Positions 1 through 13,356 are shown, counted from the stretch's first letter. The stretch: 64,000 nucleotides of DNA from Paragonimus skrjabini miyazakii (GCA_014338405.1 JTDE01002294.1:3502-67501); one strand, 5' to 3'. Notes: generated by a model not told the origin, from the sequence alone. Program-made: numbers and translations.

Positions 1-2000
1 GCAATGCAATGTGAACACAACGTGGTCGAAAATTACAAATTCTATTATATCTCCAAAACCACGCGGAATTGAGCGTTTCCGCGAGACGGGTAGGAGTATT
101 CCACCACGAAAATTCCGATGGAAGCATTTTTCAGAACGTAAAATCAATTAGGACAACCAACATTAGGCTTTTATCAAAAAAATGGCGACATTTTTTTCAT
201 CTAAAATGCAAATATGGGCGATTTTTAGGTACAGCTGATTTTTCTCATTGTAACACCACTATTATACTTGATGAAATCTATATATTTTTCCAGTAATATG
301 CATTTTAATATTTCATGAAAAACGTGAAAAACCTCTTTTCGTGCCTAAATGGCCGTTTCCAACTCGTTTCGGCCTTGAAACACCATACCGGCGAACGACA
401 CAATTGCCCTTTCTACCTAACTCCGTGGATTACGACTAGGGATATATTAAAACCCACACATTAACTGTCTACTCCTGTGGGCATTCATCCCCTGCGGATA
501 GCTTTCAGTACGCGAGTGACGGTTGCACTGGAACGTTCGAACTTTACGGGTTGACAAACTTTTGAAACAGTCCAACAGAATAGTACCCAATCAGTTCTCC
601 CCATCGAAAACCGAAGGACAATGGAAACCACAGCTCAACACGTTCAACCCTGTGTATGTAATATCGACCCTGATTAGTAAACTGTATAGAAAAAATTTGT
701 CAGGCTAACGAGACACGGGGTGAAATGTAATTTTAGCCCGGGGACGGGTAGTACAACTTGATAGCTTAACTAAAACAAAAGTAGGTTGAAAACCGAAATA
801 TTCACAAGTGTACAACTTGTAGGATCGAGCAAACCGAAGACAACCGGTTGAGAATAATACAGCGAGTAGACAAAGAGTATATTGTTGACTTGCGAGATCA
901 ATGCGAGAATAAACGGATACAAATACGAAGCGATAACGGGGCGGAGCGACAAGCATGCACGCAGCGGGTTCGTACGTTCGGGTGCACGGGGGAATTGTCG
1001 GTCTCTCTACTCGTTCAAACAAAAGTTTAAGTACAGACAACAGTTAGAAACAAAAAGAGTACAAATGGCGCTCGTAGCTCTAACATACTTGACAATAACG
1101 AATAGGGTCGATACAGACTGGATGTGACTGTCAAAATCGCTACACACGCAATATCTTTATCACAATTTCGAAGGCGAATCAATAAGGAGGCTAACAGAGA
1201 GTGGATGGTTGATTAATTCATCCAGATCAAGGTTAGTCTGTTATCACGTTCCCGTCTGAACGGTGTATCTTGATAGGCTTACACAATGGAGTTTGGCAAA
1301 GGCATGCAGTAGAAAACAAGGTCGCCAGCATCGGTTTAACCCTTAAGTGTAATACGCCAGCTTAACCTATTGCGAATAGGCTTTTTAGTGTTGTTAATGG
1401 AACATTTTTCTCCGTCAAACATCATGCTTATCTTACTTCCACCTCCGATTTTGCCCAGGCCTAAACGATAAACTGTCTACTTCTTCAACTTAGTCCTGTG
1501 TATATTCAATCACTTGTTCTTATTAAACCAGTCATGCTGGTTGCATGACTAGACGCCTATTTGAACGGTCTGTGAACGACAACCAGCTTGGCTGCGCAAT
1601 GAGATAACGGAGTTAATCAACGGCGCCATAATATCACACCTGGTTGATTCTAACCACTCCGTCAGTATGAGGGAGGCATTTTGTTCAATTTATCAGGCAA
1701 TGAGGCGCAGGATCTTGTCAACAGCTGAAGCTATTACGAATTCACCTCTCCGTGCCCAGAAATGTTTCCTCCACACCCTGACAGACCTAGATCAGCCGGC
1801 CAACATGACAGCCCCTCAGAACCCGTTTGGGTGGGGTCTTTATTACGGCTGAACATTTGCCTGAATCACCTCATCAACAATACTTTCTCCGTTTACATCC
1901 GCAACGATCCTCTTGCAAATTTATGAATGAAAACATGATGTATCTGAACTGATGATTTATAAAACCAGCCTGTGTGCTATATTGTATTTTTATGATTACG
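1..2000. other. no gene or element recognised
   Basis: Frames here are short (at most 111 codons) and overlap on both strands without family resemblance. I see no splice-framed exon, simple repeat of note or RNA gene. Confidence 0.6.
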
Positions 2001-2019
2001 CCGGGAACCTCTACGCAAT

Positions 2020-2304
2020 TCAAACTTTGTCAGGCGCAGTAATATCGTCGTGCAGACTCCCATCGTCGAACACTTCGAGAATCATGCGTAATGGGGCTGA
2101 TCGACGTTTGTTCGTCAACCGGATATTATCAAGCTTCAGCCTGTAGGCAAATTCACCGTTAGCGGTTTTCAGCTTCTCAGTACTTAATCTTTGTAGCCAG
2201 GCGGTAATGAGGCTGGCTGTGTTGAAGTTGGGGTGATCTACTTCCTGCTTAATTGTACTGGAATGACACAAAGAATTTGTGAGTTGAGGGAAGCTGTCGG
2301 GCAA
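2020..2304 (-). pseudogene. possible non-LTR retroelement ORF1-like fragment
   Basis: This minus-strand frame of 94 codons has more protein-like composition than its neighbours. Its second half, with GEFAYRLKLDNIRLTNK and RRSAPLRMILEVFDDG, recalls the 'YRLG...RPLKVIL' region found in the N-terminal protein of many flatworm non-LTR retrotransposons. The match is by eye only. No reverse transcriptase follows it in the same orientation (toward lower coordinates), so at best it is an orphan fragment. It could equally be a chance frame. Confidence 0.3.
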
Positions 2305-5300
2305 AGTGGAAAACTGGACTGCAGTCTCCAGTGTGAGTAAACGTGGCTCAGCAGAACAATATGTGATTCAGAAAAAGTCCTCCACCGAACAACGACACTG
2401 AGGATGAGGATTGTCAATAACCCAGCCCCGATAATTGCATTTTGAACATGTTTAATCATGAATATCTAACGAGATTTTGGCAGCAAGCTTAGGTTAAATG
2501 TGAGCGAGCTTGCGCCGTATGTTGCAATTCGATTCCCACCAGCTGCTCGCGACGCAGGTGAGTTAATTGAAGAATTCGTTTCCTTTCGTTGTGGAATGAT
2601 ACTATTCAACTCCGATATCAATGAGAAATCTCTTATCTGTAGACCAATCTGATGTCAAGAATGAGCAACACACTGGAATTAAGCTAGCAAGGGCCTTTGC
2701 TATTACTGACAGGTCAGTGCGTTTACCAAGGAAAAGGATTCTAAAGATCATGGGTGATTGCCCTTTTGTTCAGTGACCAAGGTTGTGAGGTGACCAACAA
2801 TATGACGCTGTGATGGTCAGCGTGTAAGAACGCTGACGATTGAGTAAATAGGTGTTGTATAATGACCGACTCCTACGGGAAACGTGATCCATCATTCGTT
2901 ACATCTGCAATGTTAGTGCACCTAAGTGCTCGGTGAACGTGTCCCGTTGCTGTTGTTTTCGTTGTTGTTGTTGTTGAGATAGAGCAGGTAAGGTGAAAGA
3001 CATGAGTTAGGAAGATGAATTGGTTCTCAAAATCTTATTAACAACCTCGGCTAACCTAGTAATGAATGCCGGGGAATCAAAAGCAGCTGATATGTTGCAG
3101 ATAGACGGAAGTAGATGTTTCAAACGCAAATGTCAAAAAAATCCATTCTTCGGGACCCGTGCAATAGGCTTTTACCTCGAATACACCCCCAACGTTTTAA
3201 GGTCCCCTAGCCCGATATTGAAAAACCTTTGGTCTAACTTCTCCTTCTTCGACAGTTCAATTCTACTGACTACGTACGGTCACATTCCAGTAGACAATTG
3301 AGTATGTGCTGGACCCTCACCTACCAAAAATTCAAAATACCTCCCTTAAAAAAACAAAAGATCTATGACCCCAACAGGCAACAAACTAACAATGCAGCAG
3401 TGTTTGGAAACAAACCGTAGTTAGGTAGTTAGTTCTAACGTAGCTTGTGACAAAAACGGCAACCATCAAACAATAAAGTGGGAAGGCGCGATGTGAGCTT
3501 ATGACCATTTGGTGACACACAAGAGCCCATCAATTGAAAATTGCTTAGAACTTTCTGTTACGTTAAATACATCTAAAAAATTACAAGTTAAACGACCTTG
3601 AAGACTAGTATGATAAATTAATCGTAAAAGGGGAAGTCATTCGCTGTATGTGTTAGCTGCAAGACTGAAGAAAGTCTTGCTGAGTTCAGTCCTACGGCAG
3701 GTGCACGTAGAAGCGTGCTTCCAGAACAAACGAGCGGGAAAAGATCGTTGCGGCCCAGATCCTTGTGAAGCTTCACGACTGTTGGTCACTACGCATGCCT
3801 TCTCCGAAAGGGTGAGGGCGAAAAGACCCTCGGCCATGTAACCGGAGTGATAGACATGTTAGCCACTCCTAACATCATTAGTACATACACAAAAGACCAA
3901 AGACTAAGGTTCCACTCCTTACACTACTATGTCAGTCCGGAGTGAAACTAACTCAACATGTGAATTGTATGAACTGCAGAGCTCAGTGCATAGGCCGACG
4001 AGTGGAACAGTGTGCTCAAGAAAATATTGCGTAGGTCATCAAGTTAATGCATATATCTGTCGACGATGGCTTCCGCTTTCAAAAGTGGTAACCGTGGTGT
4101 TACGAGGCTCGCACGAAGAGATCGTCCAAAGCCACACTAGTGACGAGTGCTGAGTTCTAATGAATTCGTATGTGTAGGGTGCGGAATGGATGGCAAGTTG
4201 AATACTACGGGGTCGATTTGCTCGATGATTTACTCCATAACAATGCGGTCGAAGTGTGCCAGTTCAGCGCTGACAGGGACTAGACATAAGTAGCATCACT
4301 GTATATCCTTCTAAGTCGCTAGGCTTATACAATACAAAAACCCTGAAAGTTTCAAAGTGCAAGGTGCACAAGTTCATAGGCTAGAATGTGGAGGTTTCAC
4401 TAGCTTCTCGTCGAAAAGTCTTCCAATGAGTTTCAATTCCGAAATGCCTGAAAAGCCAACAAGTATGTGGTGAGCAAGCAGCCTGAAAATAATATGAAAC
4501 TCACTCAGGATGAAAGCTAAATTTGTTTAAATTTTTGAACAGTTTGTTGATTTTGAAAATGTTCAGCAGCTTATTTGAAACGTTTTCGAAAGGACAGTGT
4601 TTTATGCCGTAGTAAGGTAGATCAAGTTTCCGTGAATATGCAGTGGTGTTGGAACGTGACAAAATAAACCGATCAATAGGAGAAGCAACAAGTGATAAAC
4701 GCGCATAAGAAAACTTGTAAAAGGGATAAATCAGAATCCTTGAGAATAGTACGGACTCCCTAAACTGACAGCTATCTCCCACACAGCTTGTGCAAATGGA
4801 CGCCAATTAAATTGGGAGGAAGCTGATTATGTGTGTTTGGTGCCGTTGATGTTGACCGTGCAGCCATTTAGTAGACTTTGCTATTGGTCTGCAGGTAACC
4901 GTGTTTTGGACAGTCAAAGTGATCGTTAGCCGTAAACGTTTGCAAACCATTTGGTTTGGGCTTAGCAAAGCTAATGTAGGTTTGAAAAAAATAAATACAT
5001 GGTGGATATCGAGGTTTACTTTAAGCCGATGAGTAAACATGAGTGACCACACAGAAAAGACATTGACGCTATTCGTGTTTCCCTTGCCGTTTCAGCATTA
5101 GGTAGTGCTTACAACGTTGCAGGGTCCGATTCCGGCTGAGAAGTGCCATAGCATAAGCTGCCGTCGTAGGAATGAGCCACAGAGATTGTCTCTTAGTCGG
5201 TTCTGCATGCCAAATTTGCCACAGCGATTGGTGATCGATGAACACGTTGATACGTCCGAAGAATAGTCCGGGTCAGAAGACGTTGTGTTGAGGTGTCTCA

Positions 5301-5700
5301 TGTCGTTCAGTTTAGGTCAGGTCATAGGACTGATCACTAATCGGGTCCATCATTCTGTGGCGGATAAGTGGGTATGTTCGGAACCCTTGTCCACTAGCAA
5401 TTTAGGATGTTTTTTCTGAAAAGGATAAAATGTGATCTCAGCAGGTTTCTAACCCAAGAGAAGCGCGGTGGAACTTGGAAGCAAACCGTATATTCCCAGT
5501 ATTGTTGGACATTATGACAAATAATTAGCTCCAACCTAGTGTATGACCAACAATAGCTACCAAATAAAAGAATAAATACGAAATGGGCTTACACCCATTA
5601 ATACTGACACTCAGAAACATACCAAACGAAGACTACGTAAAAATATCAAGTACAGTCGGCACCATTCAAGAAGGCGCAAGTATTGAAACGCATAGCCCAT
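2305..5700. other. no gene recognised; short TTG repeat near 2.96 kb
   Basis: All frames are under 102 codons and look random. A short imperfect run of GTT units sits at about 2950-2976. Nothing else stands out in this stretch. Confidence 0.6.
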
Positions 5701-5759
5701 GTGCTACTTTCCTGAATAATAACCCGTCAGCCATCTGTGTTCTTGGCTCACAACACTAG

Positions 5760-6060
5760 TTTGTTCGGTCGGTGATTCATGTGTCGACAATTTCTCGGCC
5801 TGATGCTACAGCAGTTTGAGAGTGGTAGTGAGAAGATAGGTGAATTTGTAAACGACCTGCGTTTCATAGTCTACTTACTGTAAAAGCAGGCAAACTTGAT
5901 TGAACACAAGATAGTGCTAGGAAGACGAACGTAAGCGAAGCTTCAGCACGACTTTGTGCCAGGTGCTAAATACTACAGGTGTGCACGGGAACTCCTGCCA
6001 TCCCTGAGAACTCAAACAAACGTTGGAATGGCTGGGTGCCATTACCGCTGGTAGAGATTG
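5760..6060 (+). pseudogene. possible Gypsy-type gag-like fragment
   Basis: The plus strand reads LMLQQFESGSEKIGEFVNDL followed by RFIVYLL and then a stop. This resembles the 'QxxQxxxESxxxYVxxLR' region of retroelement gag proteins (retrotrans_gag family). The frame is broken after about 45 codons. There is no protease, RT or integrase nearby, so this is a weak call based on one motif. Confidence 0.3.
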
Positions 6061-6129
6061 GAACATTGTTATTTTGAAGAATGCAGCCTACACCAATTGA
6101 AGTGAAGTGGATTTATTACACAGCAACGA

Positions 6130-7120
6130 GTGAAGATGTGGTGGCCTATTCACTTTGGTGTTAGTATTTACGCACAACTGGTAATATTAATGGCTGCTGC
6201 TTTACTAAATTTGCCAGCCATGAACACGGATGGCGCAAGGCTTGTTTATTTGGACAACAAACTCACTGGGTGTGCACTCCAACACAACAAACATATTCAT
6301 TTGCATATAACATTGATCCAAGGATGTAACAATTTCTAATGCCTACTTCATGTACAGAGAAAAACATCATTTCATGTAAAAGTGCACTGTAATGTTTCTT
6401 CTTGTAACTCCCCATTACTTCAATATCCAAATACACTCTCATGCCTGACTACTAAGTGGTATAATACGATCGTTTCACCACACGTACCACGGAGTTTATA
6501 AATTGTCGAACGTCGGAGACGACCTCACTGCAAAGGTGAAGTGACCTTGATGACTAATAGATGAGTTGTAAAAAGGAACGGGCATACACAACGTGCAACT
6601 AGTTGCACGGCTGAAGGAAGTGGCCTCCAGTTCATATCAGTCATCATATAGCAGACATATATGGAAGTGTGCATCCAGAAAAGACAAGCTGAAGTGAACG
6701 TTGGCAGCCGGGATCAGCAGAGATACCAAACCATTGTTGCCCACTGCATTAGTATACGTTGGGATTCAATCTGGCGGGTTCTCTACGGTATTACAGCCAT
6801 CATTAACTGCTGAACTGTATTCATTAGATCTTCTGAAGAACCAATATGCAGCCCGACTACTCTTTCATTCTCGGAGTGGAAGTACAAATACGGTGGACAC
6901 GTGATGTGTATGGTAAGGAAATACAGCTAAGTTTTCTAGTTCCCAACGTCAAAAAGTGGAAGTTTCTTTCCGAGTATGCAGCAACATGATGGTAAGTACA
7001 AGATTTATTTTGAAATACTCTTACATCGAAGCTTTCGAATGGTTTAGCTTCTACGTTCACCCTGGCAAGCTAAATTAACACAAGGTGACATCAATATTTG
7101 GAACTAACTCTGCATCGTGC
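6130..7120. other. no gene recognised; contains an 18-bp palindrome
   Basis: Apart from the palindrome at 6592-6609, only short frames without recognisable content are present. Confidence 0.55.
6592..6609. repeat. perfect 18-bp palindrome
   Basis: CGTGCAACT is followed directly by its reverse complement AGTTGCACG. It has a SpeI-like core (ACTAGT). No known element end lies beside it. Confidence 0.9.
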
Positions 7121-7212
7121 TCAAACAGGATGTCGGCCACGAGCTTGTCGACAAAATCTGCCAACAACTATATAAAACAAATTCTTTTTGCTCCTCAGTA
7201 GTGTGTTTCTTT

Positions 7213-7860
7213 TTAAAGTGTCACTTCCAGATCTATACAGAACCCATATGGGGTGGATTCGGATAATAGTAAAACTGATAGCATACGACCTTTGACCTGT
7301 TTCGATTGTATCCCGCATATTCGGTAGATTGGTCTGAACGATTCGGTCCGATTGATCCGATGGTTTGATTCGATCAAATGCGTAGCAATCGCAGACGAAC
7401 AGGGCCTCATCGATCCTCGTGTCAGCCACACCGGTTGGTGCTCCCGAATGCGTTCGGATAATCGCCTTGTTGTGCGGCCTACGTAGCTTGTTCCACAGGA
7501 ACAAACGAAACGGTAAACACAAAAAGAGCCGGCATGAACAGGCAATATATCTTTCAACTGAGAGCGCAATACTGGCGTGGAGGTAAACTGAACGCGTAGT
7601 CGAGCTGCAAAATACGTCTTATTGATTGCTATATTAAGCTTCTTGGTCACGGTTTCCGCGATACTATCACCCTTGAAGGGCAAGGAGATGTAGACAGACT
7701 TTTTGTCTGCAGTTTGTGGTTTATCTATCTTAGCACCTATTAGCATATTTTTGTGAATAAATTGCTCTGGATAGCCATTTTCAACGAGTGTATTAAATAT
7801 AAACTGTCTTTCTTCTTCGATGCTGTCGCTAGAGCATATTTTCGTGGCTCTATCTACTAG
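7213..7860 (-). mobile_element. Penelope-like element fragment: RT C-terminus and GIY-YIG endonuclease
   Basis: Read on the minus strand, this piece is in one frame from about 7860 to the stop near 7213. It begins in the region after the RT palm (ATKICSSDSIEEERQF, LVENGYPEQFIHKNM), runs through KSVYISLPFKGDSIAETV and ends in a GIY-YIG nuclease domain with CVYRFVCSCGTSYVGRTTRR and SERIREHQP. This order (RT, linker, GIY-YIG) is typical of Penelope-like elements, which cut target DNA with that nuclease. The GIY-like motif reads CVYRF...SYVGR, with Arg and Glu-bearing helices following. It is the best preserved endonuclease copy in the window, about 200 codons without a stop. The RT palm upstream is missing, so it is 5'-truncated. 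Confidence 0.88.
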
Positions 7861-10330
7861 ACATCGGATTAGTAAAACTGGTTACTTTCTAGAATACTGT
7901 AGTAGTCAGATATCACTGCGGAATTAACCTACCCACAAGTAAGCAGCAGTTTGAATTTGATGCCAAACTGAATGTAACTTTTAAAAAACAATACCTAGAA
8001 TCTCTCGGAGAAAATAATTTCAAGGAACTGAGTATTCGGTTCGGTTTAATTGGTCCAGAATGTGTTATTTTCCAATGTCCTACACAGGCTGTACGTTGTA
8101 GTCCCGTCCACCAAGAAAAGATTCAGCCTGTCAAAGTAGATAAATGCGGGTAAGCTACTGTTTGAAATATTGACCGCCACTAGAACGAAAATATTAAGTC
8201 CAAACTCGAAAGGTCTGTATGACTGACAGGCTTTGAACGACCAACTTTGACCTGTTTTTCTTCTTGCATCAGTTCCTATGGTATTCTTGTGATGGTTTTG
8301 CCACTTTAACATTTGTAGTGATCGGTGCTAGCAGAAACTTCTTTAATTCTGTCGACTACACCAATTATCGTTTCGCCCAGTTAAAAGACACAACCTGTAA
8401 CGCGGCGTGATGCCGTGTTGTTGACGCCATTCTGGTTTTCAATCCTGCATGTTTGACCTGATCTTGAACTACGCTTGTCCATGTTGTCTCCTCATACAGG
8501 ACTATCGTTCGAACCCCTACTTCGATAGAACACTGTCCCACGGTGTCTCCATGTTGTACGAAGTTGGTCCATGAGCGTAACGGTTAACCGAGACCGAACG
8601 TCCGGTTTAACAGTTACAAATTTGGTAACCACACCAGGATGGTTTCCGTCCGTTTATGTAAATGTGATCAAGTGATGCTTAAGCCATTAAGAACTTCTGG
8701 TTAATACAGTTTAGATTAATCGAGAATTTCTGGTTTCGCACATTGCAACCACCGCACACGCGGTACACACACATACAATTCGTGTTGTCGTGCCCCTGTT
8801 TCGCATGTGCTACTCCCTACGAGTTTGCATGTTCAATCAGGCCACCGGGAATATGGCTTTCAACTCACCAGTTCAGTGATTAACTCTCGTACTATCCCTT
8901 TCAGCACCTCAATATTCTGTCCCTTGAACGGTCAACCATTATCGATTACGTGAGTATTATATTCATGGAATATAATAAACTACAACGGAACCAAATTAAC
9001 TTTGCTTCTGACAATGACGGATCGAGGTACGTCCAACAATTCTCTCTGAACACAATTATAACTGCAAAACAGATACACACGGTAACTATACATAATGCTT
9101 CAGATCTCAATAATAATAATAACTATGATCCTCAGTCTCGTTGAGAAAACAATATTCGCGGACTAGAAACGGCCTCTCTCGGGCCCTATACGAAGTTTTT
9201 CATTGAAAGCTTATTTGGGCGAAAATTACTGTAATACACGATGGCGGAGTTGGTTGGCGTGAAAAACGAAATTCAAAATATGTGAAAGTGAGATAGTACT
9301 TAGGAAAATTCATTGCGTTCGCTAGGTGTTGTTTACCATCGAGGTACTCACCAATTGATGCTTAGTTCTCTACACTCAATTCATCTGTAAGTTTGTACCC
9401 AGTTTAAATGATCAATCAGTTTGACATCACATACTGTTAGTGTTATGGCAGAGTATACGGATGGACTCGTCAGCTATCAACAGGCACTCATCATATGAAC
9501 GTTTGTACTCAGGCTACTTTACATCAACTGAGGGTGCTAAATTATTTTTGTCACTCTCTGGCAACCTGATGATCAAAAAAACTGTACGGTTTCCCGCTTG
9601 TTTCCAACTACTACTCACAAACTTGTACATATCTTCTTCGGATGCATCGAGGAGGAATAAGGGAGATAAAGACTGGGCAAGTCGATCACAGACCAAATGA
9701 CGCACTCGTCAGGTCACAAAGACGCACCATGACAGAAATGCTGACCGTTTAAACACAGACAACCACATTCCCTCCATAAGCCGCTGTCAAAAAACCTGAC
9801 GATCCCCAACTTCCAGTCTAACTGAAACTTCACACCACAGAGAACAAAGTGATTTTTTTATATATTAGTAATGCGTAGTCAATAATAAAAGAATTGCTAG
9901 CAAATACGTCGAAATCAATCAGGCAACCTGACTTATCGGTCAGAGGTTGTAGCTAAACGTTCATATCTCACAATATAGCCATGTTTATTGTGAAAGTAAC
10001 AGAGTAATGGTTGATACACCAGCTTCAAGAAAAAAAGGGTTGAAGTGCAAATTATTGTCCGGACATGAATATACATTACGGACGAGATTAAACAAAAGCA
10101 AAACTCAACAGGCTAGTTGTAACTTCTAGTCAAACGAAAAGGGCTACGATCAAATGTGAATGACGTCGAAGTTCTACCTACAAAATCCTTTATTTTTCAA
10201 TAGTATGAATTCCAATTCCTTTTGCTTCCACAGTAGGCGGTGAAAATTAACAGTAAGGCGGAACTTTCCCCTTCGCGAATAATGTGAAGTTGATAACTGA
10301 CAGAGGGTATTCGTTAAGGGTGATGATATA
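7861..10330. other. no gene recognised
   Basis: Frames are short and unremarkable. A B-box-like GTTCGAACCCC at about 8509 lacks a matching A box. A short run of AAT units lies near 9108-9122. A pair of overlapping frames at 9440-9705 could not be assigned to any family. Confidence 0.55.
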
Positions 10331-10369
10331 TCCCAACATATTCTGTCGTCTGGTTAGTTCTAACGCGAG

Positions 10370-10735
10370 AACACACAATGCGGTCATCCTAGTGATTATG
10401 TTCAGAACATTCCGAATTCCAACGTCCTGTGTGAGACAACCTGTATTCGATTCAGCGGAATCCAACACCATCTATGAATATCGATGCAGATGCGGAGCAT
10501 CATACATAGACAGGATTGAGTGTCAGTTACGAACCTGGGTAATGGAGCACATCCCGAAGTAGGTCAAAAACAGATCGCCCGATTCCACAGCCGGGCACGG
10601 AAACAAGGAGCTTGCATCAACTACCGCATGTGATATTCTAATGACACGATATCAATGCGATCCTACAACAGAATTTCGCGTTATCTACTCAACATCACAT
10701 GCTGAAGCGGTTGCTATCTGTGTCGTGGGTTCAGA
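10370..10735 (+). mobile_element. Penelope-like element fragment: GIY-YIG endonuclease
   Basis: The plus strand encodes TIYEYRCRCGASYIDRIECQ then LRTWVMEHIPK, which follows the pattern of the Penelope GIY-YIG nuclease. The conserved Gly of the 'YIGR' motif is Asp here. After a stop, the frame resumes with YQCDPTTEFRVIYS, the usual 'GHxVD...FRII' continuation. Only the C-terminal domain remains, and it has at least one stop codon inside. It lies in the opposite orientation to the copy at 7.2-7.9 kb and differs from it clearly, so the two come from different insertions. Confidence 0.75.
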
Positions 10736-10759
10736 AACAACTGTTTGTAGGGTTTTCGC

Positions 10760-12470
10760 TACCATGGTAGTGACAACGATTGTGAACTCTGACAGTTGGC
10801 TTTCTCTGGTATATTGTTCGCTTTTTCATGACATAAATAGCCTGTATTATTTTAATTGTAGCTGAAAGCAAACGCTCACCCTATGGATTGTCTGGTAGTT
10901 AATAACCACAACTCCACATGCGATGAGTACATGGCCAAATTTATGACCAGACAGAAACCCTACTCGATGAAACTGAACAGATTGTTGTACGCTCGTAATT
11001 ATAAAGTAATGGGAAGCTACAGACCACACAACCTTAGTCACAAACTTTGATCAGCAATGACACAGAGGTCATAGCGACAAGCCCAGCCAACTGTAATATG
11101 AACGCAGCAACCTATTTACGGACCGTCTAAAGCCGCAATAAGGGCTACAAGACACTATACTATTCATGGACGATACACTTATGAACAAACAGCCGTCACA
11201 AGACTAGGGGAATGCCTTCGTTCCAAGTGAGATGGGGGGCACCTGATGACCGAATTTGTATCACCATTGCAGTTTAATGTTATGACCACTAGATCTGACC
11301 TATCAATCCGGTTAGCCTTAGTGGGCTTCCGAAACCTGGATAACTCCCACATTAGTTAACGAGAGCGCACGTAACACTTGGCAGTGAAAGTAAAGCGTTA
11401 AACATCTTGTCAGTAGCTCGTGTTTGGTATGAGTATAATCGCCTTCTCCGTCACCAATATGGATTTAGCGTGCCGCTCAACTTATATAAGGGTGACAGCA
11501 CACGTTTTACTTCACATAATACAGTCAATAATCCTTACATGCGACTCAGCCCTGAAGAGCACCGGAGCTGAATGTCATTGATACCGCTCCGAACACAACT
11601 TAGTATACCAAGTTCGTTTGACCACTATAATCTAAATTACCTCAGGCAAAGAAATACCATCGTCCCCGACCAACTTATTACGTATAGGAAAAGCGTGCTG
11701 GAAAGGTACTTTTATGGATCACACTGAAGAGCCAAGTCTTTGCAGCTTACTTCAAAGTTTGTCAGCGTACAGATCAAGTTACTGTCCACTGTGTGCAGCT
11801 TCATGGTCCCTATGGGACATACGGCTCGCTAGCCTACTTAGGATGAAGTGAATTCATCAGATATACCGTCTATCTGGCTAGCTATATGGACAACGGTTTA
11901 ATAACTATGCATTCTAAATATGGTTAAACTGTGTCCCCAAAGGAGGTTAAAACAAGCGAGTAGGATAAGATGTGCCCTTCAGACATCTTGACCAATTTCA
12001 CCAGTAACAGCAGCCCGTAAGTAATCGTACCGGCCAGGTCAGCTTGCGTGACTAAAATTTCCCAAAAACTACGATATCTAAAAATGAAACCTACGCCTAA
12101 TAGAGGTAGCTCAATAGCATTTCAGACCCGAACATAGAAGTGTAGGTTACGGTGAGATAGTCCTAATAAGCTCGAGTTGGACCATCGAAAGGTTAAAATC
12201 CATTTCCAAATTAAAGGTAACAATACTGCAACTAAACCGTAATTCCAGTAAACTACAGGCAAAATCTACCCAAAGTTAGGTGAAACGGACCAAATGCACG
12301 TACATATACTTTGAGGCGACTTTAGTTTTCCGTGGGCACCATAAAGTTGCGCGATAAAAGAACGGATGATTTGAGTTTAGCAAAGCCATCGGAATAAACG
12401 ACAGAGGTCAGATAAGGTTAGTCTCTGTATAGATAACATCCCATGAAGAGTGGTTAAACAATATGAACTC
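10760..12470. other. no gene or element recognised
   Basis: Stop codons are dense on both strands and no frame passes 75 codons. I see no repeat or domain in this stretch. Confidence 0.65.
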
Positions 12471-12471
12471 A

Positions 12472-12790
12472 TTTTATAAGGTAAGGTAGCACAAGTAGTA
12501 TGTGTTTAGCGGTCAAAATTCATCGGAAGCACACAACCGGTTTCGTGATTGTTGCTCTCAACATCAGCATTGGTCTGCGTACTTCATTCAGTCTGAAATA
12601 AACGGTACAACTAATGCAAATGAGTTGACAACAGATTTCAACACATGCCATTCCTATGGTAGGGTGTGTGATCAGAGTCCGTCGGGTACGTACATCTAAT
12701 GAGTGGCAACAACCGCGAAATCGGTCGTGTGCTTCTGGTGAATTTGGATCATTAAACGCAGATTACGTGTGCTACCTTACCTTGTAAAAT
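12472..12790. repeat. inverted repeat pair (about 16-22 bp arms) spanning 0.3 kb
   Basis: AAGGTAAGGTAGCACA at about 12478-12493 is the exact reverse complement of TGTGCTACCTTACCTT at about 12768-12783. The match continues outward with a mismatch (ATAAAA against TAAAAT). The layout resembles the terminal inverted repeats of a small non-autonomous DNA element, but I see no target-site duplication that I trust. Confidence 0.5.
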
Positions 12791-12945
12791 TATTTCCACG
12801 TGGTGCTCTCAGCACCAGCAATGATCTACAGATTCCAATGAGTATGAGATAAAGAGTACAGCTAACTTGCAAGAGTTAGTGTCAACATTTGAACTCACTA
12901 TTTCGTCAGAAACAACAGCTACCCATTCCATATGGCAGAACGTGT
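12553..12945 (+). repeat. two diverged direct copies of a 0.12-0.14 kb unit
   Basis: The block starting GCTCTCAACATCAGCATTGG at about 12553 recurs in diverged form starting GCTCTCAGCACCAGCAATGA at about 12801. Shared pieces in the same order include the CTGAAATAAA / ATGAGATAAA region, GAGTTGACAACA / GAGTTAGTGTCAACA, and CCATTCCTATGGTAG / CCATTCCATATGGCAG. Small insertions separate them. It overlaps the inverted repeat pair. Confidence 0.55.
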
Positions 12946-13274
12946 TTTGATGAATAATGTGCACACATCAAGATACCTCATACGCGAAGGGTACTGGAGG
13001 GGAAAACGGCTCACTTTCCGAGTACTAGATTAATCAGTTCTTTTCTTACTAATTTTTATAATCAATAAAACATGAAGGTAACTCGTGACGGATGTCAACC
13101 TCATACAACATTCGGCTTAGTGAAAACCTCACGTCTGTCCGCCGTTCTTTCCAGTGACTGAATAAAAGCACACGTGTCAGCTTACTGATGCGCGACGTGT
13201 GAGATGATCAAAATAGAGGTGTTCATTTGCACGCACATACACACAGCCAAGTGATGGCTGCAGAGCTCATATCT

Positions 13275-13356
13275 ATTGGTTGGCGGCATCCGAAACGGAT
13301 TAACCTGTCACAGTGACCGAAGCCAAAGGACGCCTGCGCTTTAAACCATCACCCCA
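13275..13356 (+). repeat. dispersed repeat, copy 1
   Basis: About 80 bases starting TTGGTTGGCGGCATCCG match a second copy at 43731-43812. Shared landmarks are GGATTA, CCTGTCACAGTGAC and CAAAGGACGCCTG, in the same order and spacing. The family is not known to me. It is non-coding, and two copies in 64 kb suggest a common genomic repeat. Confidence 0.75.

Noticed and set aside
8500..8525. GTTCGAACCCC, possible tRNA T-arm
   Set aside because: There is no D-arm or acceptor stem upstream, so it is probably chance.
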